Translations under genes and position numbers: made by a program
Source: Mesorhizobium sp. INR15
Lineage (GTDB): Bacteria; Pseudomonadota; Alphaproteobacteria; Rhizobiales; Rhizobiaceae
Length of the DNA stretch: 64,000 nucleotides
Direction: 5' to 3'
NCBI RefSeq assembly: GCF_015500075.1
Contig: NZ_CP045496.1
Location: 1,793,501-1,857,500, forward strand
Shown here: in pieces, positions 1 through 8,713 of the stretch
How positions within the stretch are numbered: position 1 is the stretch's first letter
Layout: each line of letters opens with the position of its first letter
The notes under the pieces: generated by a model
The model's database searches: none
What the model was told of the DNA's origin: nothing
What the model saw: only the letters and a program-made list of their open reading frames with translations

Positions 1-60
1 CGAAAGCTATTCGCGAGGAGGGACCAGCCCGTCCGTGAGGGCGAAAAAGGCACAACATAA

Positions 61-78
61 CTGTCACATACTTTCTCT
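61..78 (+). promoter_or_regulatory. Candidate PhoB-box-like motif upstream of ugpB
   Basis: CTGTCAC at 61-67 matches the first 7-base half of a PHO box. After a 4-base spacer the second half, TTTCTCT at 72-78, matches poorly. It lies 65-82 bases upstream of the chosen ugpB start. PhoB control of ugp genes under phosphate starvation is established in enterics and rhizobia; that this site is used is inference. Confidence 0.35.
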
Positions 79-142
79 AAGAGGCGGTCGGAGACCTCCG
101 CAACGATCCTTGAAACGAACCACTCAACAGGGAATGAGATTG

Positions 143-1495
143 ATGTCGATGATCAAGAACGGCCTGGCGGCCATAGCCGCCGGCACAATCAGCGTCGCCA
201 TGGCGCTGCCAGCCGCTGCCGAGCCCACCAAGTTTGATTTCTGGTTCGGCCTTTCGGGCGACCTCGCGCGTGTCGTGGACACGATGTGCAAGAACTTCAA
301 CGAGTCGCAGAAGGACTACGAAGTCGTCTGCACCAGCCAGGGCAACTACGACGCGACGCTGCAGAACACCATCGCCGCCTTCCGCGCCGGCAAGCAGCCC
401 GCGATCGTCCAGGTCTATGATGTCGGCACCGCCACCATGATGCTCTCCGGCGCTTACAAGCCAGCCGACAAGCTGATGGAAGAGAACGGCTACAAGATCG
501 ACTACGCCGACTATTTCCCCGGCATCGCCCGCTACTACGCCACCTCCAAGGGCGAGATGCTGTCGTTCCCGTTCAACTCTTCGACGGCCTTGATGTACTG
601 GAACAAGGACGCCTTCGCCAAGATCGGCAAGACCGAAGCCCCCAAGACCTGGGAAGACGTCGGCGCCGACCTGCAGGCGATGAAGGACGCCGGCTACGAA
701 TGCCCGATGGCGATCAATATCTCGGCCAACGAGAGCTGGCAGTTGATGGAGCAGTTCTCGGCTATCCACAACCAGCCGATCGCCACCAAGAACAATGGCT
801 ATGACGGCCTCGATGCCCGCCTCGAAGTCAACAAGACCAAGTTCGTCCAGTACGTCACCGACCTCAAGAAGTGGTATGACGCCGGCCTGATCAAGATAAA
901 GTCCAAGGATCTCGGCCAGGACATGGTCCAGGCCTTCGCTTCCGGCACCTGCCAGGTCATCATGACCTCGGTCGGCGATCACGGCACTGTCGGCAAGACC
1001 CAGAAGGAAGGCATGAACTGGGATGTCGCCGAACTGCCGGCCTATGCCGGTACAGAGCGCAAGAACTCGCTCGTCGGCGGTGCTTCGCTGTGGGTGCTCT
1101 CCGGCAAGTCGGATGCGGAATACAAGGGCGCGGCCGCGTTCCTCAACTTCATCCACGATCCGAAGACCGCGCTGTTCTGGTCGACCAACACCGGCTACAT
1201 TCCGGTGACCAAGTCGGGCTTTGACTACATGAAGGGCCAGGGCTTCTACGACAAGGCGCCCTACAAGGGCCGTGAAACCGCCATCGCCAGCCTGACCGCC
1301 TCGGAGCCGACCGAAATCACCCGCGGCATCCGCCTCGGCAATTTCACGCAGATCCGCGCCGAGTTCGGTACGCAGATGCAAGCGATCTTCGCCAACAAGG
1401 TCAGCGTCCAGGAAGGCCTCGACACGCTGGTCAAGAATGGCGACGCCATCCTCGACCGGTTCCAGCAGACCTATCCGGGCAAGACGCTGCCCTGA
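143..1495 (+). CDS. ugpB: sn-glycerol-3-phosphate ABC transporter substrate-binding protein UgpB
   Basis: Periplasmic binding component of the UgpBAEC importer, which takes up glycerol-3-phosphate and glycerophosphodiesters. The protein has a clear Sec signal peptide ending near AAAEPTKF (about residue 26), followed by a type 1 solute-binding fold (SBP_bac_8) of about 425 residues, the usual UgpB length. I chose the ATG at 143 because AGGGA at 129-133 sits 9 bases upstream and the signal peptide then starts MSMIKNG; the frame is open further upstream (ATGs at 134 and 35 region), which would spoil the signal peptide. First gene of the cluster ugpB-A-E-C. Closely related SBPs for other sugars exist, but the permease and ATPase neighbours also look like Ugp. 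Confidence 0.93.
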   Translation: MSMIKNGLAAIAAGTISVAMALPAAAEPTKFDFWFGLSGDLARVVDTMCKNFNESQKDYEVVCTSQGNYDATLQNTIAAFRAGKQPAIVQVYDVGTATMMLSGAYKPADKLMEENGYKIDYADYFPGIARYYATSKGEMLSFPFNSSTALMYWNKDAFAKIGKTEAPKTWEDVGADLQAMKDAGYECPMAINISANESWQLMEQFSAIHNQPIATKNNGYDGLDARLEVNKTKFVQYVTDLKKWYDAGLIKIKSKDLGQDMVQAFASGTCQVIMTSVGDHGTVGKTQKEGMNWDVAELPAYAGTERKNSLVGGASLWVLSGKSDAEYKGAAAFLNFIHDPKTALFWSTNTGYIPVTKSGFDYMKGQGFYDKAPYKGRETAIASLTASEPTEITRGIRLGNFTQIRAEFGTQMQAIFANKVSVQEGLDTLVKNGDAILDRFQQTYPGKTLP

Positions 1496-1511
1496 TCCCT
1501 GAGACTTTCGC

Positions 1512-1550
1512 GGCCGCCCGGCGAGATTCGACGGGCGGCCCTTTCGTATA
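1512..1550 (+). terminator. Hairpin between ugpB and ugpA, probable partial terminator or mRNA stabiliser
   Basis: A perfect 9-base stem (1512-1520 with 1532-1540, GGCCGCCCG/CGGGCGGCC) with an 11-base loop is followed by CTTTCGTATA. It is the only sizeable gap (95 bases) inside the ugp operon. Hairpins after the binding-protein gene commonly let the binding protein be made in excess over the membrane parts; that role is inferred here. Confidence 0.6.
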
Positions 1551-1590
1551 TTAACCTGGGCTGACCCGCCCGGCGGCGTCGAAGAGACCG

Positions 1591-2475
1591 ATGGAAAAAC
1601 GCGTCACCTTCAGCAGATCGACGATCGGCATCCTGTTCGCGGTGCCGCAACTGATCTTGATCTTCACGTTCTTCTACTGGCCGGCTGGCCAGGCCGTGTA
1701 CTGGTCGCTGACGCTGCAGCAGCCTTGGGGCGGTGGCAACATCTGGGTCGGACTCGATAATTTCCGATCGATCCTGGCCAATGCCGACTACTGGAATTCG
1801 ATCAGCGCCAGCCTTGTCTTTGCCGGCATCAGCACCGGGCTGGCGATGTTCATCGCGCTCGTGCTCGCGGCGTTGACCGACCGGCAGCTTGCTGGCTCGC
1901 GTTTCTATCGCGTGGTGCTGATCTGGCCCTACGGCATCGCCGCACCCGCAGTGGCCTTGGCGTTCCGTTTCATCCTGGCGCCGGAGGCCGGATTCATGGC
2001 CGTCGTCAACCAGGTATGGCCCGGCTTCTGGGATCCCGGCCTCGACGGCACTGACGCCATGGCCTCGATCATCATTGCTTTTTCCTGGAAATATGTCGGT
2101 TACAATTTCATCTTCTTCCTCGCCGCCTTCCAGGCGATCCCGCGCTCGCTGATCGAGGCTGGGGCGATGGATGGCTCCGGCGTCATCAGGCGTTTCTGGG
2201 ACATCCAGTTCCCGCTGATCACGCCGACGATCTTCTTCCTGCTGGTCATCAACATCACCGAGAGCTTTCAGGATTCCTTCGGCATCGTCAACATCATGAC
2301 GTCGGGCGGGCCGGCGAACGCCACCAATCTGATGGTCTACAAAATCTATTCCGACGGCTTCCAAGGCCTCGACTATTCGGGTGCCGCCGCGCAGAGCATC
2401 ATCCTGATGCTGCTCATCATCGTGCTGACCATTTTCCAGTTCCGCTTCATCGAGCGGCGCGTGCACTACAGGTGA
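1591..2475 (+). CDS. ugpA: sn-glycerol-3-phosphate ABC transporter permease UgpA
   Basis: Inner-membrane permease, 294 residues, MalF-like family (BPD_transp_1). About six membrane helices are visible, starting with IGILFAVPQLILIFTFFYW near the N-terminus. The cytoplasmic EAA loop that contacts the ATPase is seen around residues 190-210 (sequence IEAGAMDGSGVIRRFWDIQF). It pairs with UgpE to form the channel. The ATG at 1591 is preceded by GAAGAG at 1581-1586. Its stop is followed at once by ugpE, so the two are translationally coupled. Confidence 0.93.
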   Translation: MEKRVTFSRSTIGILFAVPQLILIFTFFYWPAGQAVYWSLTLQQPWGGGNIWVGLDNFRSILANADYWNSISASLVFAGISTGLAMFIALVLAALTDRQLAGSRFYRVVLIWPYGIAAPAVALAFRFILAPEAGFMAVVNQVWPGFWDPGLDGTDAMASIIIAFSWKYVGYNFIFFLAAFQAIPRSLIEAGAMDGSGVIRRFWDIQFPLITPTIFFLLVINITESFQDSFGIVNIMTSGGPANATNLMVYKIYSDGFQGLDYSGAAAQSIILMLLIIVLTIFQFRFIERRVHYR

Positions 2476-2482
2476 GATGGAT

Positions 2483-3397
2483 ATGGTCGAGCGCACCCCA
2501 CTCCTCAATTTCTTCACGCATCTGATCCTGTTCATCGGCTTCGTCTTTTGCGTCGCGCCGTTCCTGATCGTGGTTATCGCCGCCTCGCACAATCTGAGGG
2601 ATGTCAACGATGTGCCGATGTCGCTGCTGCCCGGCAGCGATTTCTGGCTGAACATCAAGACGGCGTGGACGACAGCCGATCTCGGCCCCAAGCTTTTGAA
2701 CAGCTTCATCATGGCTGCCGGCGTCGCCGCCGGCAAAGTGATCATCTCGGCGCTCACCGCCTTCTCGATCGTCTATTTCCGCTATCCCGGCCGCATGCTG
2801 ATCTTCTGGCTGATCTTCGTCACGCTGATGCTGCCGCTGGAAGTGCGCATCGTGCCGACCTATGCGGTCGTCGCCAACGTGCTGTCTCCCTATCAGACGA
2901 TCCTCGACATCACCGGCCTGAGCTGGCTGATCGAGAAAGTCACGGGCGTCCAGGTGGCGTTGAATTTCGGGCTGCTCAACTCCTATTCGGGGCTGATCCT
3001 GCCGCTGATCGCAACCGCCACCGGCACGTTCCTCTACCGGCAGTTCTTCCTGACTGTGCCTGATGAATTGACCGAGGCCTCGCGCATGGATGGCGCCGGT
3101 CCAATCCGCTTCTTCATCGATATCCTGCTGCCGCTGTCGCGCAACAACATGGCGGCGCTTGGAACCATCATGTTCCTCTGGGCATGGAACCAGTATCTGT
3201 GGCCGCTGCTCATCACCACCGATCAGTCGCATGCGACGGCTGTGACCGAGCTCAAGCAGCTTATTCCCAATGTCGGCGGCATTCCGGAATGGAACATCGC
3301 CATGGCCGGCACGCTGATCGTCATGCTGCCGCCGCTGATCGTCATCGTGGCCATGCAGCGCTGGTTCGTGCGCGGCCTGATTGCCACTGAAAAGTAA
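2483..3397 (+). CDS. ugpE: sn-glycerol-3-phosphate ABC transporter permease UgpE
   Basis: Second permease subunit, MalG-like family, about 304 residues with six predicted helices and an EAA loop (TEASRMDGAGPIRFFIDI) about 85 residues from the C-terminus, as in the family. Two starts are possible: ATG at 2477, directly abutting AGGTGAG (2470-2476), and ATG at 2483, where the same Shine-Dalgarno has a normal 6-base spacing and gives the family-like start MVERTPLLNF; I chose 2483. It is coupled to ugpA (whose stop is at 2473-2475) and followed 13 bases later by ugpC. Confidence 0.92.
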   Translation: MVERTPLLNFFTHLILFIGFVFCVAPFLIVVIAASHNLRDVNDVPMSLLPGSDFWLNIKTAWTTADLGPKLLNSFIMAAGVAAGKVIISALTAFSIVYFRYPGRMLIFWLIFVTLMLPLEVRIVPTYAVVANVLSPYQTILDITGLSWLIEKVTGVQVALNFGLLNSYSGLILPLIATATGTFLYRQFFLTVPDELTEASRMDGAGPIRFFIDILLPLSRNNMAALGTIMFLWAWNQYLWPLLITTDQSHATAVTELKQLIPNVGGIPEWNIAMAGTLIVMLPPLIVIVAMQRWFVRGLIATEK

Positions 3398-3410
3398 CAA
3401 GGGATAGCCG

Positions 3411-4511
3411 ATGGCCTCCATCACCATTCGTGACGTCAAGAAGGCCTACGGCAAGTCGCAGGTCGTGCATGGCGTCAACCTCGACATCGCTTCGGGTGAC
3501 TTCGTCGTCATCCTCGGGCCATCCGGCTGCGGCAAGTCCACGCTGCTGCGCATGATCGCCGGGCTGGAAGATATTTCCGGCGGCGAGATCGCCATCGACG
3601 GCACCGTGGTCAACAAGCTGGAGCCGCGCGAGCGCGGCTGCGCGATGGTGTTCCAGAACTACGCGCTCTATCCGCATATGAGCGTGGCGCAGAACATCGG
3701 CTATTCGCTCAAGGTGGCGGGTGTTCCGGCGGCCGAGCGTACGCAGCGCATCCAGGCGGTGGCCCGCACGCTGGAGCTCGAACAATTGCTCGACCGCAAG
3801 CCGATGGCGCTTTCGGGCGGTCAGAGGCAACGCGTCGCCATGGGCCGCGCCATGATCCGCGAGCCGAAAGTGTTTCTGTTCGACGAGCCGCTGTCCAATC
3901 TCGATGCCAAGCTGCGCGTGCAGATGCGCTCCGAAATCCGCAAGCTGCATCGCCGGCTGAACGCGACCTCCGTTTTCGTCACGCATGACCAGGTCGAGGC
4001 GATGACGCTGGCCGACAAGCTGGTGGTGATGAATGGCGGGCGCGTCGAGCAGGTCGGCACGCCGGCCGAAATCTACAGCCGTCCCGCGAGCCGCTTCGTC
4101 GCCACCTTTGTCGGCGCGCCGGCGATGAACATCCTTGAAGGCACGGTCGAACTCGACGGGCTCTCGCTGCTTGGCGGCAGCCGCCGCCTCGCCATGCCGC
4201 GCGCCGGCCTGCCGGTCGGCACGCAGGTTGCCATGGGTATCCGGCCGGAAGCCGTGCGGCTGGTCGAGCCCGGCACGGCGGGCTCGCTCGCCGCAACCGT
4301 CGACCTGGTCGAGGAACTTGGCGCGGGCCGGGTCATTTATGTCGATCTCGACGGTGCGCCTTTCTCCATCATGACGTCGGAACCGGTTCAAGCGGAACCG
4401 GGCAGTGCGGTCGGCGTGCGGTTCTCGCCGGAAGACATGCATTTCTTCTCGTCACAGACGGGAGCCCGTCTCGAAGTGTTCAAGGCCTCCGTGCCGGAAC
4501 CGGCGCTCTGA
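3411..4511 (+). CDS. ugpC: sn-glycerol-3-phosphate ABC transporter ATP-binding protein UgpC
   Basis: ATPase that drives the Ugp importer, 366 residues, MalK/UgpC type. Walker A GPSGCGKST is at residues 36-44, Q-loop FQNYALYPHM at 81-90, the ABC signature LSGGQ at 134-138, Walker B FLFDEP at 155-160, and the switch histidine in VFVTHDQVEAMTL. The C-terminal 130 residues form the regulatory TOBE/OB region typical of carbohydrate-type (CUT1) ATPases. It is the last gene of the ugp operon and converges on the iron-transport operon 101 bases away. CUT1 ATPases can be shared between importers, so it might serve other uptake systems too. Confidence 0.93.
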   Translation: MASITIRDVKKAYGKSQVVHGVNLDIASGDFVVILGPSGCGKSTLLRMIAGLEDISGGEIAIDGTVVNKLEPRERGCAMVFQNYALYPHMSVAQNIGYSLKVAGVPAAERTQRIQAVARTLELEQLLDRKPMALSGGQRQRVAMGRAMIREPKVFLFDEPLSNLDAKLRVQMRSEIRKLHRRLNATSVFVTHDQVEAMTLADKLVVMNGGRVEQVGTPAEIYSRPASRFVATFVGAPAMNILEGTVELDGLSLLGGSRRLAMPRAGLPVGTQVAMGIRPEAVRLVEPGTAGSLAATVDLVEELGAGRVIYVDLDGAPFSIMTSEPVQAEPGSAVGVRFSPEDMHFFSSQTGARLEVFKASVPEPAL

Positions 4512-4612
4512 TCCCAGCCTGGGGGATCGAGCGTTCGGTTCCAGAATGATCTTTTTGCCAGGCTGGACTTTGTGCTCAGGGCAGGTTTTTCGGGTCGTGC
4601 CGGAGTACCGGC

Positions 4613-5695
4613 TCAGGCAAACACATGCGCCTTGCCGGTTACGGTAAGCCGCACGATCTCACCGACCGCCGGGGCGTCCATGCCGGGCTTGCGCAAGACC
4701 AGGGGCGTGTTGCCGATCGCGGCCGCATCGGGTGGTTCGGCACTGTTCAAAAGCCGCACCGCGATCGTGCACATGGAACCGGCGAATTCGGATTCCGTCA
4801 CCTCGCCGAAAGGCATGTCCGGCGTGCCCGACATGCCTTCGCGCGAGGTTCTCTTCAGCGCAATCTGCTCCGGACGAAGCATGATACGTGCGATATCGCG
4901 GTTCTCCGGGGTGTCGACTGCGATGCGGCCAAGCGGCGAACTGGCGAAACCGCCGGAGATTTTCGCCGGCAGGATGATGGCGTCGCCAAGAAACTCGGCG
5001 ATCATCCGGTCCTTCGGCTTGAGGTACAGCTCGCGTGGCGTGCCGACCTGTGAAAACTTGCCGTCGCGCATCACCGCCACCTGACTGGCGAAGGATAGCG
5101 CTTCGGCCTGATCGTGTGTCACCAGGATGGTGGTGATGCCGGCAGTTTCCAGCAGTTCGGCCACTGCTTTGCGCATTGAGGCGCGCAAGGCGGTATCCAG
5201 CGCCGAGAACGGCTCGTCGAGGAGCATCAGCCGTGGCTTCATGGCCATGGCGCGGGCCAGCGCCACACGCTGCTGCTGCCCGCCCGAAAGCTCGTGCGGC
5301 CGCCGCTTCAGGATCGCTTTGTCCAGCCCGACGATATAGGCGAGTTCGGTGATCCGCTCCGTGCGCTTGTCTTCCCCGCGCTCCATGCCGAAGCCGATGT
5401 TGTCGCCAATGGTCAGGTGCGGGAAGAGAGCGCCGTCCTGTGCCACCACGCCAATGCCGCGCCGGTGAGCCGGCACCGCACTCCCGTCATTGGCCAGAAC
5501 CTTGCCGTCAAGCGCGATCTGACCTCGGTCCGGGGCCTCGAAGCCGGCAATCAGCCGCAACAAGGTTGTCTTGCCGCAGCCGGAAGGGCCAACAATCGCG
5601 GTGCGGCTGCCGCTGGCGACGTTGAGGTCGACGCCGGCAAGTGCCGCCACCGGGCCGTAGTGTTTGTGCAAGCCCTTGAGTTCCAGGAAGCTCAT
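4613..5695 (-). CDS. fbpC: Ferric iron ABC transporter ATP-binding protein (FbpC/AfuC type)
   Basis: ATPase of a periplasmic ferric-iron importer, 360 residues. Walker A GPSGCGKTT is at 36-44, signature LSGGQQQRVA at 136-145, and Walker B LMLLDEP at about 156-162. The residue run VAQDGALFPH in the Q-loop is typical of the iron/thiamine/sulfate ATPase group. A C-terminal TOBE-like region follows. The gene overlaps the permease gene by 4 bases (5692-5695), showing translational coupling. The substrate is assigned from the binding protein and the candidate iron boxes, not from this protein alone. Confidence 0.88.
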   Translation of the reverse strand: MSFLELKGLHKHYGPVAALAGVDLNVASGSRTAIVGPSGCGKTTLLRLIAGFEAPDRGQIALDGKVLANDGSAVPAHRRGIGVVAQDGALFPHLTIGDNIGFGMERGEDKRTERITELAYIVGLDKAILKRRPHELSGGQQQRVALARAMAMKPRLMLLDEPFSALDTALRASMRKAVAELLETAGITTILVTHDQAEALSFASQVAVMRDGKFSQVGTPRELYLKPKDRMIAEFLGDAIILPAKISGGFASSPLGRIAVDTPENRDIARIMLRPEQIALKRTSREGMSGTPDMPFGEVTESEFAGSMCTIAVRLLNSAEPPDAAAIGNTPLVLRKPGMDAPAVGEIVRLTVTGKAHVFA

Positions 5696-7239
5696 CGTCC
5701 GGCCATCCGTTTCGACTGGACATAGAGCAGCCAGGTGAGAGGCAGCGATATCGCCACCATGATGAAGGCATAAGGCGCGGCCGACGCATAGTCGATCTCG
5801 CCGCTGTAAGACCAGAATGCCATCGCCAGCGTGCGGGTGCCGTTCGGCGCCAGCATCTGGGTGGCGGTCAGTTCATTCATGATGCCAAGCGCCACCAGCG
5901 CCATGCCAGCCGCCGCGCCCGGCGCGGATAGGCGGATGGTCGTCGACCACAGCGCCTTCAGCGGTGGCCGGCCAAGGCTTGCGGCGGCGCGTTCGAGCTC
6001 GACCGGCGCCTGGGCGATCGAGGCACGAAGGCTGACCAGGGCGCGCGGCAGGAACATGAGGGCATAGGCGACCAGGATGGTGAACAGCGTCTGGTAGAGC
6101 GGCAGAGCGATGCGCACGGTGATGGTGACCAGCGCCAGCGCGATGACCACGCCGGGCAAGGATCCAACGATGTAGTTGCAGCCTTCCAAAAGCCGCTGAA
6201 ACGGCCCCGGCGCACGAATCGAGATCCACGCCATCGGCATGGCGGCGACGGTCGCCAGCAAGGCGCCGGCAAGCGCCAGGAACAGCGTCTGGCCAAGCGC
6301 CAGGCCGATCTCGTCAAAGCGCCAGACATCGGTGCCGCCAGCCACAAGCCAGCGGCCGATGGTGACGAACGGCACGCCAAGCGCCAGCAGCGTGGTGAGT
6401 ATCGGCAGCAGCAGGCAAGCAAGGGTGAAACGCCCGAGGCCTGCACGTTGCTGATGCCGCGCTGCGCCGGAACCGACACGGGCATAGCGCTCCTCGCCGC
6501 GCACCAGCACTTCGAGGCCGAGAAGCACGAAGCAGCAGCTCACCAGCACGCCTGCCAGCATGTTGGCGGCAGGTCCGTTGAAGGTCGACTGGAACTGGTC
6601 GACGATCGCCGTGGTGAACGTGTCGAAGCGGATAAAGACGTATAGGCCGTACTCCGCCAGGAGATGCAGGCCAACCAGCAGCGAGCCGCCGCAGATGGCG
6701 AGCCGCAATTGCGGCAGCACGACACGCCAGAACACCCGCCATGGCCCAAGGCCGAGTGCTGCGGCTGCGTCCTCAAGTGCAGGATCGAGGCGGCGCAGCG
6801 CCGCCGACACCGGCAGGTAGAGGAACGGGAAATAGGCGATGACGGAGACGAGCACGCCGGCCCAGAGGCCGTGCAGCCCCGGCACCATGGTGATCCAGGC
6901 ATAGCTGTGTACGAAAGCCGGGATGGCGAGTGGCGCCACAGCCAGCCAGGCCCAGAGCCGGGCACCGGGCAAGTCGCTGCGCTCGGTCAGCCAGGCCAGT
7001 GCCACCGACAGCACGATTGCGATCGGCACCGACAGCCCGACCAGCATCACGGTGTTGACCAGCAGTTCGCCGACGCGTGCCCGGAAGACCAGCGCTGAAA
7101 CGGTCTCCCAACCAGTCCGCACCGCGACCCAGACGATGAAGGCAAGCGGCACAAGCGCCAGAAGCGAAACGAAGACCGCGGCGGCGACTATCCAGGATGT
7201 TGCCTGCCGATGCCTGTTTCGGACAACCCGGGCAGGCAT
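5692..7239 (-). CDS. fbpB: Ferric iron ABC transporter permease (FbpB type, two fused permease domains)
   Basis: Inner-membrane permease carrying two MetI-like halves in one chain, the arrangement usual for FbpB, with about 12 helices. EAA-type loops are visible in both halves (ALEDAAAALGLGPWRVFWRV in the first; ELERAAASLGRPPLKALWST in the second). The start is uncertain: the frame is open upstream with a TTG at 7335 and ATG at 7272. I use ATG 7239 (MPARVVRNRH), which puts the usual basic N-terminus before the first helix. No clear Shine-Dalgarno supports any of the three. It lies between the binding-protein gene and fbpC. Confidence 0.87.
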   Translation of the reverse strand: MPARVVRNRHRQATSWIVAAAVFVSLLALVPLAFIVWVAVRTGWETVSALVFRARVGELLVNTVMLVGLSVPIAIVLSVALAWLTERSDLPGARLWAWLAVAPLAIPAFVHSYAWITMVPGLHGLWAGVLVSVIAYFPFLYLPVSAALRRLDPALEDAAAALGLGPWRVFWRVVLPQLRLAICGGSLLVGLHLLAEYGLYVFIRFDTFTTAIVDQFQSTFNGPAANMLAGVLVSCCFVLLGLEVLVRGEERYARVGSGAARHQQRAGLGRFTLACLLLPILTTLLALGVPFVTIGRWLVAGGTDVWRFDEIGLALGQTLFLALAGALLATVAAMPMAWISIRAPGPFQRLLEGCNYIVGSLPGVVIALALVTITVRIALPLYQTLFTILVAYALMFLPRALVSLRASIAQAPVELERAAASLGRPPLKALWSTTIRLSAPGAAAGMALVALGIMNELTATQMLAPNGTRTLAMAFWSYSGEIDYASAAPYAFIMVAISLPLTWLLYVQSKRMAGR

Positions 7240-7379
7240 GCGTGGATGAATGATATCGGCCGAGTAAGGCATCAATTCAGACGCTGCGCCATTGCCGGCC
7301 AATGCCGGCAATCGAAGGACCGTGGATGCGATCAAAAACGCAATGTGCAGTCATGGACAAATGCCATCTCGAAAACAGA

Positions 7380-7414
7380 GCGCTCCCGCAGAAAGTGAAT
7401 TCCCGCAGGAGCGC
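7380..7414 (-). terminator. Hairpin between fbpA and fbpB, probable partial terminator
   Basis: GCGCTCC (7380-7386) pairs with GGAGCGC (7408-7414); read on the minus strand the stem is followed by TCTGTTTTCG. It sits directly after the binding-protein gene, just as the hairpin at 1512 does in the ugp operon, and probably lowers expression of the permease and ATPase relative to the binding protein. Confidence 0.5.
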
Positions 7415-7444
7415 AGTCGTTTGCCCTTTTAGGACCTGTGTGGA

Positions 7445-8452
7445 CTAAAGCAAGCCGGCTGCCGTCATGAGATCGGTGACCTTCTTGGAGTTCAGCGTTG
7501 TCGCATCGACCTTCGGCGCCTGCAGATCGGCCAGAGGCACCAGTTTCGGATTGGACTCGGCGCCCTTGCCGACCGCGTATTCGAATGAATCACCGGTCTT
7601 GAGGACCTCCTGGCCGCCCTTGCCGGTAACCCATTTCAGGAAAGCCTGGGCTTCCTTCGGGTGCTTGCTCGAAGCCAGCACGCCGCCACCGGAAATCGAG
7701 ACGAAGGCGCCCGGATCCTGGTTCTTGAAATAGTGCAGCCCGACATTCTTGCTGTTTTCGCCAGTCTTGGCCTGATCGCCGAAATAGTAGTAGTGGTAGA
7801 TCACGCCGCCTTCGATTTCGCCGGCATTGACCGCCTTCATTACGGTGCTGTTGCCCTTGTAGGCGGTGAAATTCGTCTTCATCGCCTTCAGCCAGTCAGC
7901 TGTCGCGGCTTCGCCCTTGAGCTGCAGCAATGCGCTGATGATCGCCTGGAAATCGGCGCCCGAGGGGGAAGCGGCCCAGCGGCCCTTCCAGCTCGGATCG
8001 GCCAGGTCCAGCATCGACTTCGGCAATTGTTCGGCGGTCAGCTTGGTCTTGTTGTAGGCAAAGACCGTGCTGCGTGCGGCGACGCCGACCCACTTGCCGC
8101 TGGCCGGCTGATAGTCCTGCGGAACCTGCGCCTGCGTCTCGGCGTCGACCGGTGCGAACAGGCCCGCCCCCTCAACCAGCACCATGGCCGGCGAGTTTTC
8201 GGTCAGGAAGACATCGGCCGGGGAGGCCGCGCCTTCGGCGACGATCTGATTGGAGAAATCGCTGTCGCCACCGTTGCGCACGGTGACCTTGATGCCGGTT
8301 TCCTTGGTGAAGCCTTCAGCCCACGCCTTGGTCAGGCTTTCGTGCTGGGCATTGTAGACGACAATGCCTGCGTCCTCGGCCATCGCCGGGCCGGCGATCA
8401 AGCTGATGGCCAGCGCAGTTGCTCCGGCGAGGGTGGAAAGCGTGTATTTCAT
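7445..8452 (-). CDS. fbpA: Ferric iron ABC transporter substrate-binding protein (FbpA/AfuA type)
   Basis: Periplasmic iron-binding protein, 335 residues, SBP_bac_6-like. The signal peptide is MKYTLSTLAG through AMAED, cleaved near residue 25. A tyrosine-rich segment GVIYHYYYFGDQ, in the C-terminal lobe, is where FbpA proteins carry the paired tyrosines that ligate Fe(III). The ATG at 8452 has GAGGA 7 bases upstream and gives the signal peptide; the frame runs open further upstream but without a leader. First gene of fbpA-B-C. Thiamine- or phosphonate-binding relatives are possible, but the tyrosine cluster and the upstream TGA-N9-TCA boxes favour iron. Confidence 0.9.
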   Translation of the reverse strand: MKYTLSTLAGATALAISLIAGPAMAEDAGIVVYNAQHESLTKAWAEGFTKETGIKVTVRNGGDSDFSNQIVAEGAASPADVFLTENSPAMVLVEGAGLFAPVDAETQAQVPQDYQPASGKWVGVAARSTVFAYNKTKLTAEQLPKSMLDLADPSWKGRWAASPSGADFQAIISALLQLKGEAATADWLKAMKTNFTAYKGNSTVMKAVNAGEIEGGVIYHYYYFGDQAKTGENSKNVGLHYFKNQDPGAFVSISGGGVLASSKHPKEAQAFLKWVTGKGGQEVLKTGDSFEYAVGKGAESNPKLVPLADLQAPKVDATTLNSKKVTDLMTAAGLL

Positions 8453-8510
8453 TGAGTGGTCCTCGATCTCGGTTGGGTCCGATTTTGGCACGGCTGCACC
8501 TATCAATACC

Positions 8511-8544
8511 TGATCGGTATAGTCAAGATTGATTGGCTGCTTCA
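8511..8544 (-). promoter_or_regulatory. Two TGA-N9-TCA boxes (RirA/IRO-type) upstream of fbpA
   Basis: TGA-N9-TCA occurs at 8511-8525 and again at 8530-8544; the second extends to TTGA-N7-TCAA type symmetry (8529-8545). Both lie 59-92 bases upstream of the fbpA start. TGA-N9-TCA is the core of the rhizobial iron-responsive operator recognised by RirA, so the operon is probably repressed in iron-replete cells. Binding by RirA itself is inference. Confidence 0.6.
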
Positions 8545-8668
8545 AATTGACATGCACGCATGAAGCCTGCGCCGGGGGGACAATTTCGCGTGAAGGCGTT
8601 TTGATATCCACGGACAAACTTTCGGCGATTTTCCCATACTTTGGCTTGGACATTATTTCGCCGGCCAC

Positions 8669-8694
8669 GTAACAAATCAGCGCCGAGGGGCGAA
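8669..8694 (+). promoter_or_regulatory. Candidate ECF promoter (GTAACA-N16-CGAA) driving the sigma/anti-sigma pair
   Basis: GTAACA at 8669-8674 and CGAA at 8691-8694 are separated by 16 bases, and CGAA ends 19 bases before the GTG start of the ECF sigma gene. This resembles the GTAACC-N16-CGAA element that I recall for the Caulobacter SigF regulon, whose anti-sigma factor is also a DUF1109 protein. The likely meaning is autoregulation. Confidence 0.6.
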
Positions 8695-8713
8695 CATCGG
8701 GGAGTGAACTCTT

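Noticed and set aside
4516..4564. AGCCTGG (4516-4522) and CCAGGCT (4558-4564) as a terminator between the convergent ugp and iron operons
   Set aside because: The stem is only 7 bases with a loop of over 30 bases, so it is unlikely to terminate.
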